DNA of 64,000 bases. It comes from Bradyrhizobium sp. BTAi1. Lineage in GTDB: Bacteria > Pseudomonadota > Alphaproteobacteria > Rhizobiales > Xanthobacteraceae. The notes beneath the pieces are model-generated. The model did no database searches. It was not told the origin of the DNA and saw nothing but the letters and a program-made list of their open reading frames with translations. Within the stretch, counting starts at the first letter, position 1, and every line of letters begins with the position of its first letter. Positions 25,235 through 34,333 of the stretch are shown here, piece by piece. The stretch covers positions 6,033,501 to 6,097,500 of the forward strand of contig NC_009485.1 in NCBI RefSeq assembly GCF_000015165.1, in the 5' to 3' direction. The translations under genes were made by a program, and so were the position numbers.

Positions 25235-26209
25235 TCATAGATCCGGGACGATCGCGTTGGTCGGTGTCGGCCGATCGGTGATCTGCTGGCCAAACAGGCT
25301 GCCGATCAGTTCGACCGCGACCCGGGCCGTCTTGCCACGCTCGTCGAGAAAGGGGTTGAGCTCGACGATGTCGACCGACCGCACCAGGCCGGAATCATGC
25401 AGCAACTCCATGATGAGATGCGCCTCGCGATAGGTCGCTCCGCCAGGAACTGTCGTGCCGACCCCTGGCGCCACCTCCGGATCGAGAAAATCGACGTCGA
25501 AGCTGACATGCAGAACACCATTGCGAGCGCGGACCTTGTCGAGGATCCTGCGCGTCAGGACGCCGACGCCAAACTCGTCGATGGCGCGCATGTCGGCGAC
25601 GCTGATGCGACGCATGCGCAGCAGCTCCTTCTCCGCCTTGTCGATCGAGCGGATGCCGAACAGTTCGAGGTGCTCGGTGGGGATGGTGGCGCGGACGTCG
25701 CCACCGAGCAAGCCATCAAGGCCCGGCTCTCCACACAGGAAGGCCGCGGACATGCCATGCATGTTGGCCGTGATCGTGGTCTCCGGCGTGTTGTAGTCGG
25801 CATGCGCATCGAGCCAGAGCACGAACAACTCCTGACCGACGTCGCGGCAGTGACGCGCGACACCGTTCACCGATCCCATCGACAGCGAGTGATCTCCTCC
25901 CAAGAACACCGGGATCGCCCCGGTGTGCGCCAGTTCATGGCTCCGACGTGCCAGCACCCGCGACCAGCGTTGGATCTGGCGATAATGCTTCGCCTTCGCA
26001 GGAGGGTCATCGCTGAGGTCGGTCATATCGGCGATCCCAACGTCGCCATAATCCGTCACATCGAGACCGAGGCTTTCCAGCAGCGGCACGAGCCCGGCGG
26101 TTCGAAGCGCAGCCGGCCCCATCAGGGTGCCGCGCACAGATGCGCCGAGATCGATCGGCGCCCCCAGTACGGCGACGCGGCTTGGAGATGCTTTGTCAAC
26201 GTGGGTCAA
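25235..26209 (-). CDS. rocF: Arginase
   Basis: The 324-residue enzyme hydrolyses L-arginine to ornithine and urea using a binuclear Mn2+ centre. All metal motifs are present: LGGDHS (about residue 105), WLDAHADYNTP (about 134) and SFDVDFLDPEVAPG (about 241), plus VDIVELNPFLDE near the C-terminus, so it is arginase rather than agmatinase. The start is TTG at 26209 with GAAGGAT upstream; no nearby ATG would keep the first strand (VAVLGAPIDLG). It stands alone and converges on malic enzyme. No ArgR or AraC operator was recognised. Confidence 0.93.
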   Translation of the reverse strand: MTHVDKASPSRVAVLGAPIDLGASVRGTLMGPAALRTAGLVPLLESLGLDVTDYGDVGIADMTDLSDDPPAKAKHYRQIQRWSRVLARRSHELAHTGAIPVFLGGDHSLSMGSVNGVARHCRDVGQELFVLWLDAHADYNTPETTITANMHGMSAAFLCGEPGLDGLLGGDVRATIPTEHLELFGIRSIDKAEKELLRMRRISVADMRAIDEFGVGVLTRRILDKVRARNGVLHVSFDVDFLDPEVAPGVGTTVPGGATYREAHLIMELLHDSGLVRSVDIVELNPFLDERGKTARVAVELIGSLFGQQITDRPTPTNAIVPDL

Positions 26210-26404
26210 GGCCAGATCCTTCTGCTTGCGCCATGAACATAACCGGTCCCGATGTTGCAGGGATGTCGTTTCCGCGGCGTTCCATCGGATTCACCTGCAG
26301 GCAACGTGCCCGCCGCCGGAACCAATCGCGTCAGCCCGCATTTCCTGGAACGGCATGCCCGCTTGCGACCGGGATCCGATCGGGCAGGCCATCTCAACCG
26401 AGCC

Positions 26405-26689
26405 GTGAGCGTCGAAAAGGCAAAGATAGTGATCAGCGAAACGTTCGAAACACCTCCGCAGCCGGGCGTCGCAGAACGCGCGCTCGACACGGCCACGGAC
26501 ATGTCCCGCTCTCTCGGCGAGATCGTGGGTACCCTCAGTGCGGCCGTCGACCGCCTGAGCGCCGTTGCAAAGGACGCGCACCGCCCCGGGACGGCGCTGT
26601 CGACCTTGAGCGCCATCACCCGCGAAGCTCCGCTGGCCAGCCTGTTCGTCGCGTTTCTGTGTGGCGTCGCGGTGGCGCGCCGGCGCTGA
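26405..26689 (+). CDS. Small protein with C-terminal membrane anchor
   Basis: The ~94-residue protein starts at GTG 26405; the longer frame from 26252 runs through the arginase promoter. The N-terminal ~70 residues are an amphipathic helix (MSRSLGEIVGTLSAAVDRLS) and the end is a short membrane anchor (LASLFVAFLCGVAVARRR). This layout resembles DUF883/ElaB-YqjD-type tail-anchored proteins, which bind ribosomes or membranes; similarity is by design only. It converges on opgC. Confidence 0.55.
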   Translation: MSVEKAKIVISETFETPPQPGVAERALDTATDMSRSLGEIVGTLSAAVDRLSAVAKDAHRPGTALSTLSAITREAPLASLFVAFLCGVAVARRR

Positions 26690-26704
26690 CCGCACCGGCG
26701 GCCC

Positions 26705-27862
26705 TCAAAACAGCCTTGGTCCGCGCCGATCGAGCTGCGTTTCCCAGGTCAGCAGCGTGGCTGCGATGACCATCACGGCAATTCCTGCGATGCTGATCAG
26801 CAGCTGCATGGCAAAACCGCTGGAGACATCAGTCAACACGACCTGCCCGATAAACGCCAGCAGCACCCCGATGCAATAGATGGAAAGCGAGTTTTCCCCG
26901 CATCGGATGATCGCCGTCATCAGCGGGCGGGCCGGGCCGTTCCATTGCGGCGGTGTCAGCCGCGATACGACGAGAGCCAGCGAGAGAAAGTGGAGCAGCC
27001 GCACCGGCGCCAGATGGCTCTTGTAGATCGGATAGATCAGGCCGGTGACGGCCGACGGGATCAATGCCTCCAGACTCTTGAACTCCCAGCTCAGAGCCAT
27101 GAAAAGGCTGAAGGCAAGGTAGGCAAGCGCGACGATCAGGAGCGTGCGCGAGTTCAGGATCGGCCGCAGACTTGCGGAGCCGACATAGGCATACCAGGCG
27201 CCGATGACGAACAGGAACTGCCAGGCGAACGGATTGAAGTAGAGTTCGCCGCTCGGCCAAGCCGGCACCTGCCAGCTGAACAGTTGGACCATCATGTAAA
27301 GCAGGAACGATATCACCAGCGTGAAGGTCGGGCTGGTCATCATCATCCACAGGACGACGGGAAAGCAGATGTGCAGGATCGCGAAGGTCAGCAGGATATC
27401 GGTGTTGACGGGTGCGAACTGCAGCAGCGCGACATGCACGAGCGTGGGCCCGGGATCGCGAAAGAAAAAGCCCGTATTCGTCTCGTCGACGAAGCGCTCG
27501 CCATTGCCGACGACCCAGACCAGCGCCGCATAAGCGAGCAGCAGCACGAGAAAGGCCGCATAGATCTCCCACGCTCGCCGCAGCGCACGCACCACCGTCG
27601 TCGCCCAGCCTTGCGCCGCCAATGCTCCGCCATAAGCCAGCATGCAAGTGTAGCCGGAGATGAAAACGAACACCTCAGACGTATCGCTGAAGCCATAATT
27701 CCGCGGCGTCAGCCAGGACAGCGAGTTGTCCGGCACGTGATCGACAAAAATGAACCAGAGCGCGAGACCTCGGCAGGCGTCGAGGCGCAGATCGCGGCAA
27801 TCTCGTGCCGCGTCGACCGCGCCCGTCGTCGCGCAAACCAGACCACGATCATTGACGTCCAA
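26705..27862 (-). CDS. opgC: OpgC-family acyltransferase
   Basis: This 385-residue inner-membrane protein with about ten helices is typical of OpgC, which adds succinyl groups to osmoregulated periplasmic glucans. Family marks are LRLDACRGLALWFIFVDHVPDN near the N-terminus (Asp-x-x-Arg-Gly and a catalytic-type His), NYGFSDTSEVFVFISGY, and FNPFAWQFLFVIGAW. The start is TTG at 27862 and no better ATG lies nearby. OpgC often stands away from opgGH in rhizobia, as here. Charged cyclic glucans matter for osmoadaptation and host interaction. Confidence 0.88.
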   Translation of the reverse strand: MDVNDRGLVCATTGAVDAARDCRDLRLDACRGLALWFIFVDHVPDNSLSWLTPRNYGFSDTSEVFVFISGYTCMLAYGGALAAQGWATTVVRALRRAWEIYAAFLVLLLAYAALVWVVGNGERFVDETNTGFFFRDPGPTLVHVALLQFAPVNTDILLTFAILHICFPVVLWMMMTSPTFTLVISFLLYMMVQLFSWQVPAWPSGELYFNPFAWQFLFVIGAWYAYVGSASLRPILNSRTLLIVALAYLAFSLFMALSWEFKSLEALIPSAVTGLIYPIYKSHLAPVRLLHFLSLALVVSRLTPPQWNGPARPLMTAIIRCGENSLSIYCIGVLLAFIGQVVLTDVSSGFAMQLLISIAGIAVMVIAATLLTWETQLDRRGPRLF

Positions 27863-28309
27863 GGCGCCCCCCGTCTGATGTCCCGGATCGGCATCTGCGA
27901 TGTGGGCTTCCCACCCACAGCGATCTCGACGCAGCAGCCGCCGTCGGGGCTGCGGACGTTCGCGTCAAATAGACGCACGCCCGAAGGAGGCCCGGAGCCG
28001 GAAGACTTTCAACCCTTGATCCCAGCAGCGTCACTCCAACCACTGACGATTTCTTCCAGACCAAGGATCGCAGTCCCGCGCCCGCCGCAGATATCCGCGC
28101 ATTCTTACAGGATTCCGTTGGCCGATTGGTAACCCGGCCAGTCTCGCTGGCTCCAAAGCAACATCGGGACTCGCGGGAACATCGCGGACGTGTCGGTGTT
28201 AACCATTTAGCCTCGCGTAGCTGGCAAAAGTTCCACTCCCGTATTTGCCCGGATTGATTGTAGATGGGTTAGACGTTGACTTGGAGTGGAAGAGTTAAAG
28301 GGGGGTTCC
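27863..28309. other. Intergenic region, nothing recognised
   Basis: About 450 bp upstream of opgC and of the small gene at 28310. Frames here are antisense shadows. No hairpin or known operator stood out. Confidence 0.5.
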
Positions 28310-28558
28310 GTGATCCACCGAGGTGTCCAATATACGGTCGTGCCGACTGCTGAACCGGACATTTGGGAATGGCGGTATGAGTTCGGCGACCAGGTCAAGT
28401 CTGGACGAACTCAGACCCGGCTGGCCGCGCTTGCCGCGCGGCGCGTCAAATCGAAAATTGACGCGGCGCTTCGGGCAGCGCAAACGGCCTCCGTGCCCAC
28501 CACCAATGTTGCCGAGCGCATGGGTCTCGCAAAGGCGACGTCGCACGGCCTGACCTGA
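28310..28558 (+). CDS. Small conserved rhizobial hypothetical protein
   Basis: GTG 28310 is chosen because AGGGGGG lies about 7 bp before it. The 82-residue product has a beta-rich first half (RGVQYTVVPTAEPDIWEWRY, then FGDQVKSGRTQTR) and a basic helix. Proteins with this RGVxYTVV...W.W.F plan are common small hypotheticals in Bradyrhizobium. Function unknown. Confidence 0.65.
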   Translation: MIHRGVQYTVVPTAEPDIWEWRYEFGDQVKSGRTQTRLAALAARRVKSKIDAALRAAQTASVPTTNVAERMGLAKATSHGLT

Positions 28559-28658
28559 CCCGTTCTTGTTCTCCCGGCCGGTACGCTCTCGGACGGAGCT
28601 TCGTTGCCTGTTGAGACAGATCAAGGCCATAGAGGCCCAGATCTGGCATGCTTCGAAG

Positions 28659-28862
28659 ATGGAAACTCTCGTTTTTCGCTGCTCCCAGACGGGATCTGAC
28701 GTGCAGGTCGGTGTGGTCGGGCCGCAGGTCTCCGACGACACCGATTTGTACGAAGCCGTCGCATGTCCGGCCTGCGGCCGCCTGCACCTCGTCAATAAGG
28801 GGACAGGAAAGATGCTCGGCGACAAAGGGGGGGCCACATGTCTTATGCTGCCCAGGAACTAA
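28659..28862 (+). CDS. Small protein with a CxxC knuckle
   Basis: A 67-residue protein starting at ATG 28659. It contains FRCSQTG near the start and ACPACGRLHLV near residue 36, a single zinc-knuckle-like pair plus an isolated Cys. It resembles small zinc-ribbon-like hypotheticals. Its 3' end overlaps the next small gene by 25 bp. Confidence 0.55.
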   Translation: METLVFRCSQTGSDVQVGVVGPQVSDDTDLYEAVACPACGRLHLVNKGTGKMLGDKGGATCLMLPRN

Positions 28863-28972
28863 CGGCCACCGAGGCGCCCCGCCCTTCCCTCCTGAGCCGC
28901 CTGGGCGCCCTCTTCAGGCGGATCATCAGCCGGATCGACCTGTCACATTTCCCAAAGTCCTGCTGCAACTGA
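28838..28972 (+). CDS. 44-residue small protein coupled to the preceding gene
   Basis: ATG 28838 has a very strong binding site (AGGGGGGG, 5 bp spacing) inside the end of the preceding gene. The product has a basic amphipathic helix (LLSRLGALFRRIISRIDL) and ends with two cysteines. Small Arg-rich amphipathic proteins of this length (DUF1127-like) are common in alphaproteobacteria; membership is not established. The remaining 157 bp to the cytochrome gene hold nothing recognised. Confidence 0.5.
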   Translation: MSYAAQELTATEAPRPSLLSRLGALFRRIISRIDLSHFPKSCCN

Positions 28973-29129
28973 AGCGGGTCTATGAGACGATCGGTCCGAC
29001 GCGTCGAGCGCGGACGCATGCGTCCGCCCCCCTGCAATAGATCCACATGGAACGGATTGGCGAGCCGCTTTTTCTTGCTGCCACACGAGCGGACAAGCTC
29101 GACGAAAAACCGATGAGACGGAGTTCCTG

Positions 29130-29441
29130 ATGCGCGTGTTCGTGACGACAATTCTGACCATTGCAGCCGCAGCGACGGCGAGCACTTCATGGGCCGCCGA
29201 TGCCGATCACGGTGCGGATCTTGCCAGGCGCTGGTGCGCCTCGTGTCACCTGGTCGAGGGAACGCAGAAGCAGGCCAGCGCGGATGTCCCGTCTTTCGCG
29301 CAGATCGCCCAGAAGGCAGACTTCACTCCAGAGAAGGTCGCCTTCTTCCTGCTCGATCCGCACCCCAAAATGCCGAGCTTTCCGCTCAACCGCCTCGAGG
29401 CGGCCGACATCGCGGCCTATATCGCTTCGCTGCGCAAATAA
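29130..29441 (+). CDS. Small exported cytochrome c
   Basis: The 103-residue precursor has a signal peptide (VFVTTILTIAAAATASTSWA) and one heme c site, CASCH, near residue 36. A distal Met candidate lies in KMPSFPLNRLE, followed by the class I ending ADIAAYIASLRK. ATG 29130 has GGAG upstream. It is probably a periplasmic monoheme electron carrier. No oxidase or dehydrogenase gene is adjacent, so its partner is unknown. Confidence 0.88.
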   Translation: MRVFVTTILTIAAAATASTSWAADADHGADLARRWCASCHLVEGTQKQASADVPSFAQIAQKADFTPEKVAFFLLDPHPKMPSFPLNRLEAADIAAYIASLRK

Positions 29442-29449
29442 GTTTCTCC

Positions 29450-29475
29450 CATCGGCGGCTCAGCAGCCGCCGATG
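29450..29475. terminator. Terminator between cytochrome and phasin genes
   Basis: CATCGGCGGCT pairs perfectly with AGCCGCCGATG across a 4-base loop, 9 bp after the cytochrome stop and between convergent genes. Confidence 0.65.
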
Positions 29476-29503
29476 CCCGCGTCATCCGGTCACATGCGCT
29501 GCC

Positions 29504-29857
29504 CTAGGTCTTGGGCTCGGTCGCTTTGCTTGCTGCGGCCATAATGCCCGCGGTGATGGTCTTCATGTGCTCGCCGGCATTGGTGAACTGGCTGCGCAGG
29601 AATTCGGACTGGATCCGCATTGCCTCTTCAAGCTCGGTCGCATGGACGAGCTTACGCGCATGTTCGAAGGCCGTCTTGATGTTCTGCTCGGTGAGCGAGA
29701 GGGCCTGCTTGGACATTTCGGCCGCAGGCCCGGGAACCGTCGTGATCGATTTTCCGGCAGCATCGAAGAACATTTCGAAGGCTCTTTCGGCCTGCGCGAT
29801 CGTCTTCTCCGCAAGGTCGCGCAGTTCAGCCGGCACTTCCAGTTTTGTTTGGGTCAT
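29504..29857 (-). CDS. Phasin-family protein
   Basis: The 117-residue helical protein matches the phasin family, which coats polyhydroxyalkanoate granules: VPAELRDLAEKTIAQAERAFEMF, then LEEAMRIQSEFLRSQF and a Lys/Ala-rich end. The start is ATG 29857 (MTQTKLEVP) with GAGGA about 8 bp upstream; the frame reaches 29872. No phaC or phaR gene is adjacent. Related phasin-like proteins occur as several paralogues in rhizobia. Confidence 0.82.
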   Translation of the reverse strand: MTQTKLEVPAELRDLAEKTIAQAERAFEMFFDAAGKSITTVPGPAAEMSKQALSLTEQNIKTAFEHARKLVHATELEEAMRIQSEFLRSQFTNAGEHMKTITAGIMAAASKATEPKT

Positions 29858-29962
29858 TGTTGCGTCCTCCACGCGGACCCAACTACCATATTTGTCGCCC
29901 TGCGTCGCCGTAGATTTGCAGCTGCCGATGCGGAGACAGCAGATCGTGCGATATCGACGATC

Positions 29963-30262
29963 TCAGAATGAGAAGGCACGTTCCCGCGCAATCTGGAGCG
30001 AGAGTTCGATCGAGGCGAGATGCCGGTCGTAGATCCACCGCTCGCCGTCGTTTTCGACCATGCTGCTGAGTTCGCGCGCATGCTGCAAAGCAAGATCGAG
30101 CAGGATGATCGTCTTCCTGACCTCGTCCTGGCCGCTGCGCCCAGAGGAGCGGATCGGCTCGAACCGGGCGGCCCCCACTGCTGCAACACCGACTTCACCC
30201 TCGGCCCCCAGGTGCGACGGAGACCGCGTTGTCCTTGAACGAAAGGGCAGGATGTTCGTCAT
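29963..30262 (-). CDS. Hypothetical protein
   Basis: A 99-residue product from ATG 30262 (MTNILPFRSR, GAGAGG upstream). The N-terminal third is low-complexity; the C-terminal half is a likely helical pair (RKTIILLDLALQHARELSSM and ASIELSLQIARERAF). No family recognised. Confidence 0.55.
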   Translation of the reverse strand: MTNILPFRSRTTRSPSHLGAEGEVGVAAVGAARFEPIRSSGRSGQDEVRKTIILLDLALQHARELSSMVENDGERWIYDRHLASIELSLQIARERAFSF

Positions 30263-30467
30263 GGCCTCTCTCCCCGCGACTACAAACATCGAAGCGGAAG
30301 TGAATCAACTTTTCCATTCAATACACGCAGCATTTTACTGAAGCCTTAGGCCGATCTTCGACGGCACGGCCACTCTGGCCCCAACTCGGCAGGTCGAATT
30401 AACTCGAACGCAAGCCGCAAGCCTTGCGCGAGGAGAAATGCGACCGCCTGGCGCAATCGCAATCAGC

Positions 30468-31484
30468 TCAGCCCGAGAAGCGGCGGCGGTACTCCGAAGG
30501 CGAGACGCCGAGGTGCCTCAGGAACGCGCGGCGCATGCGCTCGTCATCACCGAAGCCGGCCCTTTGCGCGACCTCGACCACGCTCCCCACCTGGCGACTT
30601 TCGAGCAGGAGTCGCGCCGTCTCGACCCTGAGCGCCTCCACGCCCTGCGCAGGCGTCATGCCCGTTCGGCTGACATAGGTGCGGGCGAATGTGCGCGGCG
30701 ACATGCCGGCCTTTGCGGCCAGCGTCTCGACGCGCAGATCGCTCGCGATGTTCTCGATGATCCAGGCATGCAGCGCGCTGAATCGCCCCTCGACGTCGGA
30801 GGCCTGCGCGGCCAACACGGTGGAGAACTGGCTTTGGCCGCCGGGACGCTTGAGGAAGACGACCAGCCGCCGAGCCACGTCGAGCGCGATCGTATGACCG
30901 AAATCCTCCTCGATCATGGCCAGCGCGAGATCGATCCCGGCGCTGACGCCCGCCGAGGACCAGACGCGCCCATCCTGGACGAAGATCGCGTCCGGCTCGA
31001 CCTTCACATTGGGAAAACTGTCCTGCAATCGCGGACAATAGCGCCAATGGGTCGCAGCGCGTTTGCCCTCGAGCGCTCCCGCCCATGCCAGTGCGAACGC
31101 GCCAAGGCACACCGAGGCGATCCGCCGGGCATCGGGCAACGCCTGACCAATCCATCGCATCAGCGCCTCGTCCTGGCGCAACTTCCAGATGCCCGGCCCG
31201 CCCGGAATTAGCAGCGTGTCGACCTCACGCGGATCGATGGCCGTCATCGGGGCAGTATCGATCATCAGTCCGACGTCTGTAGGCACCAGACCGCCGTGCT
31301 TCGAGACGTAGCTCAGTGCATAGCCTGGGCGCGGCAGTTCGATGTCGGCGAGTTCGGCGAACACCTGGGCCGGCCCGGACACGTCCAGTAGCGTCACGCC
31401 TGGAAAGGCCACGATGACCAACCGTCTTTCGGTGGCGTCTGGTGGCAGAGCTGCGCGCCGGGACTTGGCAGAATTCGAGGGCAT
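30468..31484 (-). CDS. GlxA-like transcriptional regulator (DJ-1/PfpI + AraC)
   Basis: The 338-residue protein starts at ATG 31484. It has an N-terminal DJ-1/PfpI-like amidotransferase domain (LVIVAFPGVTLLDVSGPAQVF, LLIPGGPG, nucleophile-elbow Cys in IASVCLGAF) and a C-terminal AraC-type double helix-turn-helix (TLAAKAGMSPRTFARTY, VAQRAGFGDDERMRRAF, SPSEYRRRF). This is the architecture of GlxA/ArgR/CdhR regulators, several of which respond to arginine or quaternary amines. It is divergent from the operon at 31549-34647 with 64 bp between start codons, so it is the likely activator of that operon. Confidence 0.88.
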   Translation of the reverse strand: MPSNSAKSRRAALPPDATERRLVIVAFPGVTLLDVSGPAQVFAELADIELPRPGYALSYVSKHGGLVPTDVGLMIDTAPMTAIDPREVDTLLIPGGPGIWKLRQDEALMRWIGQALPDARRIASVCLGAFALAWAGALEGKRAATHWRYCPRLQDSFPNVKVEPDAIFVQDGRVWSSAGVSAGIDLALAMIEEDFGHTIALDVARRLVVFLKRPGGQSQFSTVLAAQASDVEGRFSALHAWIIENIASDLRVETLAAKAGMSPRTFARTYVSRTGMTPAQGVEALRVETARLLLESRQVGSVVEVAQRAGFGDDERMRRAFLRHLGVSPSEYRRRFSG

Positions 31485-31548
31485 ATTGTCCTTTAAGCCA
31501 TCGGACGGCCGCCTGTATAGCCTGCACTGCAGAGTGGGAGTCCTTGCA

Positions 31549-32259
31549 ATGGCGTTCAAGCTGGATGGCCGATACCCGACCATCGCCTCTCCCTGGGGCG
31601 ACTATGCCGTCTACAGCTTTCCTGACGCGTCCAAGATCGGCTGCTCGGATCGTCAGCCGATCATGGATGCGATGAATTCGATCATTGCCATTAACTGGAA
31701 AGCAATCGAACCGCATTGGACCGCCTCCTCGTCGCCCTTCGACAGCAAATACAGCCTCATTCTGGTCTACGATCGCGTCGAACTCATCGCCTTCTCGGTC
31801 TATCGCGTCATGACCATTGCGCATCGGATGGCCATCTATCGCAGTGGCACCGAAGTGCTTCCGGCGTATCAGGGACGTGGCCTGTACGGCTTCTTCACAT
31901 CGCAAATTCTCAAACATCCCTGCGCCGCTTCGCACAGCGAGCGGCTTCTCTACGGCTGGCGCACACGCAATCCCATCGTGTGGGCGGCCAACGCGAAGAT
32001 CTGCGAAATGGTTGCACCGTCGCTGCTCGCTGACGAAGCGGACGCCGATCTGCAGGCCGCCTGCATCGAAATGTGCGCGACGCTTTATCCGGGCAAGCCG
32101 CTCGAAGTGCCCGGCATGATCATGCGCGGCGCCTATGGACACATCGAGCATATTCGACAGGACTATCGCGGCACGGCCTCGCTCGTCGAGGCCGCCATGT
32201 CGCGGATCATCCCGAATTCAGCCGACGCGCTGTTCTCGGTCGGCTACGCGAGGGTGTGA
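31549..32259 (+). CDS. GNAT-like acyltransferase, first gene of pathway operon
   Basis: The 236-residue protein starts at ATG 31549 with GGGAG 8 bp upstream. Its middle carries a GNAT motif A-like segment (EVLPAYQGRGLYGFF) suggesting acyl-CoA binding. The rest is not close to any GNAT subfamily I recognise. Its stop overlaps the next gene's ATG (TGATG), so it is translationally coupled to the transporter. A role in acylating an amino-acid-derived product or substrate is inference from the operon. Confidence 0.6.
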   Translation: MAFKLDGRYPTIASPWGDYAVYSFPDASKIGCSDRQPIMDAMNSIIAINWKAIEPHWTASSSPFDSKYSLILVYDRVELIAFSVYRVMTIAHRMAIYRSGTEVLPAYQGRGLYGFFTSQILKHPCAASHSERLLYGWRTRNPIVWAANAKICEMVAPSLLADEADADLQAACIEMCATLYPGKPLEVPGMIMRGAYGHIEHIRQDYRGTASLVEAAMSRIIPNSADALFSVGYARV

Positions 32260-33557
32260 TGGCAGTGCTCGGACAACACGCCGTATCCTCATCCTCGTCG
32301 CCGATCAGGCTGCTAGATCGCACCTATGTTGCGTGGGGAACGGTCGCATTCGCCTATGCGATCGCATTTCTGCAGCGGATGTCGCCGCAGACCGTCGGCC
32401 TGAGCTTCATGCGCGATTTCGGCACCGACGCTTCGGGTGTCGCGATGCTCGCCTCCAGCTATTTCTGGGGCTACACGTTGATGCAGATTCCGGCTGGTCT
32501 GCTGGTCGATCGCTACGGCGTCAAACGCGTCGTGCTGTGCAGCATGGCGGCATCGGTGGTCGGCAGTCTCGCATTCGCGCTCTCGCCCACCCTGTTCGAC
32601 GTCTTCATAGCCCGCGTGATTGTGGCCTGCGGCGACGCGCTCGTATTCACCGCGTTGCTGAAGCTGGTCGCGCAGAGCTTTACAGACGAGCGTTTCGGCC
32701 TGATGTCCGGGATCTCCCAAGTCTCTGGCTATGCGGGCGGCGTCATCGCAACCACGCCGCTCGCAGCCGCCGTCAGCGGCTTCGGTTGGCGTGCCTGCTT
32801 CTTCTTCATCGCCTGTATCGGGATCGCCAACCTGGCATGCGCCTCGGTGGCGCTGAAGGCCGCGCCATCGAACAACAATGGAAGGACGCTGAAGAGCGTC
32901 CTGCTGGCGAGTTGGCAGGCGCTCAGATCAGCCGCGAATTGGGGCTGCGCGATGAGCTTCGCGTCGCATTTCGCGGTGGTCACGACCCTGGCTGGCGTGT
33001 GGGGCATTCCGATGGTGTCGCATTATTTCGGCATTTCACCGTCGGCCGCCGGCGCCCCCCTGCTCGCCTTCATGGTCGGAAATGCGATCGGATCCATCTT
33101 TCTCGGCCATGCTGCCGACCGGACGCGGTCGCTGGACTCGGCCTTGATACGCATCAGCCTGCTTCGCATGCTGCTTGTCGCGATGCTGTGGCCGGCTCTC
33201 GCTCATGCATTTGGCCTTGTCTATGTGGGCGTGGTGTTTGCCGTGCTGGGCCTGGTCGCAGGCGGCACGGTTCCCCTGATCCTGAAATGCACGAAGCATC
33301 TCTACACGGTGGAACGTATCGGTGTCGGGGCCTCGATCAACACAACCTCGGCAGGCGTGTTCGCAGGACTCGCGCAGCCCGTCATCGCCTTCGCGATGAT
33401 GGCCGCAAGCGGACTTGGTGCCGGTGATGGCTCAAGCCTGCACGCCGTCGCAAACGACGCCGGCTACGCGACCCTGCTGGCAGCTCTTCTGCTGATGTCC
33501 CTGCCGGGCATTTTCGGACCACTGATGATGAGGCCCAGACTGACACCGAGTACTTAA
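32259..33557 (+). CDS. MFS transporter
   Basis: This 432-residue protein has 12 predicted membrane helices and the MFS loop motif LLVDRYGVKRVVL between helices 2 and 3. ATG 32259 overlaps the preceding stop, which decides against the longer frame. It resembles the anion/sugar-phosphate or drug-export branches, but the substrate cannot be told. In this operon it is a natural candidate for exporting, or importing the precursor of, the small molecule made by the neighbouring enzymes. Confidence 0.85.
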   Translation: MAVLGQHAVSSSSSPIRLLDRTYVAWGTVAFAYAIAFLQRMSPQTVGLSFMRDFGTDASGVAMLASSYFWGYTLMQIPAGLLVDRYGVKRVVLCSMAASVVGSLAFALSPTLFDVFIARVIVACGDALVFTALLKLVAQSFTDERFGLMSGISQVSGYAGGVIATTPLAAAVSGFGWRACFFFIACIGIANLACASVALKAAPSNNNGRTLKSVLLASWQALRSAANWGCAMSFASHFAVVTTLAGVWGIPMVSHYFGISPSAAGAPLLAFMVGNAIGSIFLGHAADRTRSLDSALIRISLLRMLLVAMLWPALAHAFGLVYVGVVFAVLGLVAGGTVPLILKCTKHLYTVERIGVGASINTTSAGVFAGLAQPVIAFAMMAASGLGAGDGSSLHAVANDAGYATLLAALLLMSLPGIFGPLMMRPRLTPST

Positions 33558-33577
33558 GCATAACGGAGAGGGTGAGT

Positions 33578-34333
33578 ATGTCGCGTTTGTTTTTAAGGAA
33601 GGACGAGGTTCGAGCCAGCTATCGCGTCAGCAGCTGGCAGAGCGTCCTGTTTTCGGAGTTCGAAGCTCAAATGAGCAGCGATGCTCGCCCTTTTCCCTGC
33701 ATCTTTGGCGTGGCCGGCTATCGGCAGGATCAGCTTCGCTATCTGTTTCTCGATCCTCTCGACACGGACGCTCTCGGCAAGCAGCTCGCACTGTTCGTAT
33801 CGGAATCTCGTTCGCACGGACCCAACACCTCGCTCGTTCTGTTCACGCGGCCTCGACCGGTTCAAACGCTCGACGCCTACTACAAGAAGTTCTGGCGCAT
33901 CCTCGATCAACTCGCGCGCATCGACAAACAACCGTGGCCGGCACACATCCCGCAGACCATCGACGATCCGATGTGGGAGTTCTCGTTTGCCGGGGAGCCG
34001 ATCTTCGTTGTCTGCAGCACGCCGGCGCATGTGATGCGGCAGAGCCGGCGCTCGAGCGCCTTCATGCTCACGTTCCAGCCACGCTGGGTGTTCGAAAAGA
34101 TCCTCGGCACCGATCGGGCTGCAGCGAAGGCGTTTGGCGAAGTGCGCAAGCGGCTCGCGCCGTTCGACACGACGACAGCATCACCGCTGCTGGGGCGCTA
34201 CGGCGATCCGGAAGGCCGGGAATACAAGCAGTACTTCCTCTACGACGACAACGAACCGCCGCCAGCCTGTCCCTTCCACAGGCTCGCGCAAACCAAGCTG
34301 CCTTCGGTCGAAGACAAGGAGCAGGCCGCATGA
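33578..34333 (+). CDS. YqcI/YcgG-family protein, probable heme-dependent guanidine N-hydroxylase
   Basis: The 251-residue protein starts at ATG 33578 with GGAGAGG upstream. It has the YqcI/YcgG family marks: RPFPCIFGVAGYRQDQLRY, NTSLVLFTRP, FWRILDQLARIDKQPWP, DPMWEFSFAGEPIFVVC and MLTFQPRWVF. Members studied so far are reported to be heme-dependent N-hydroxylases of guanidine groups (GntA in guanitoxin, AglA in argolaphos biosynthesis, acting on arginine or its derivatives). The same chemistry is inferred, not shown, here. It overlaps the cupin gene by four bases (ATGA). Confidence 0.82.
   Translation: MSRLFLRKDEVRASYRVSSWQSVLFSEFEAQMSSDARPFPCIFGVAGYRQDQLRYLFLDPLDTDALGKQLALFVSESRSHGPNTSLVLFTRPRPVQTLDAYYKKFWRILDQLARIDKQPWPAHIPQTIDDPMWEFSFAGEPIFVVCSTPAHVMRQSRRSSAFMLTFQPRWVFEKILGTDRAAAKAFGEVRKRLAPFDTTTASPLLGRYGDPEGREYKQYFLYDDNEPPPACPFHRLAQTKLPSVEDKEQAA

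Noticed and set aside
32073..32258. N-terminal extension of the MFS gene
   Set aside because: It is out-of-frame coding sequence of the upstream GNAT-like gene; the ATG overlapping its stop is the natural start.
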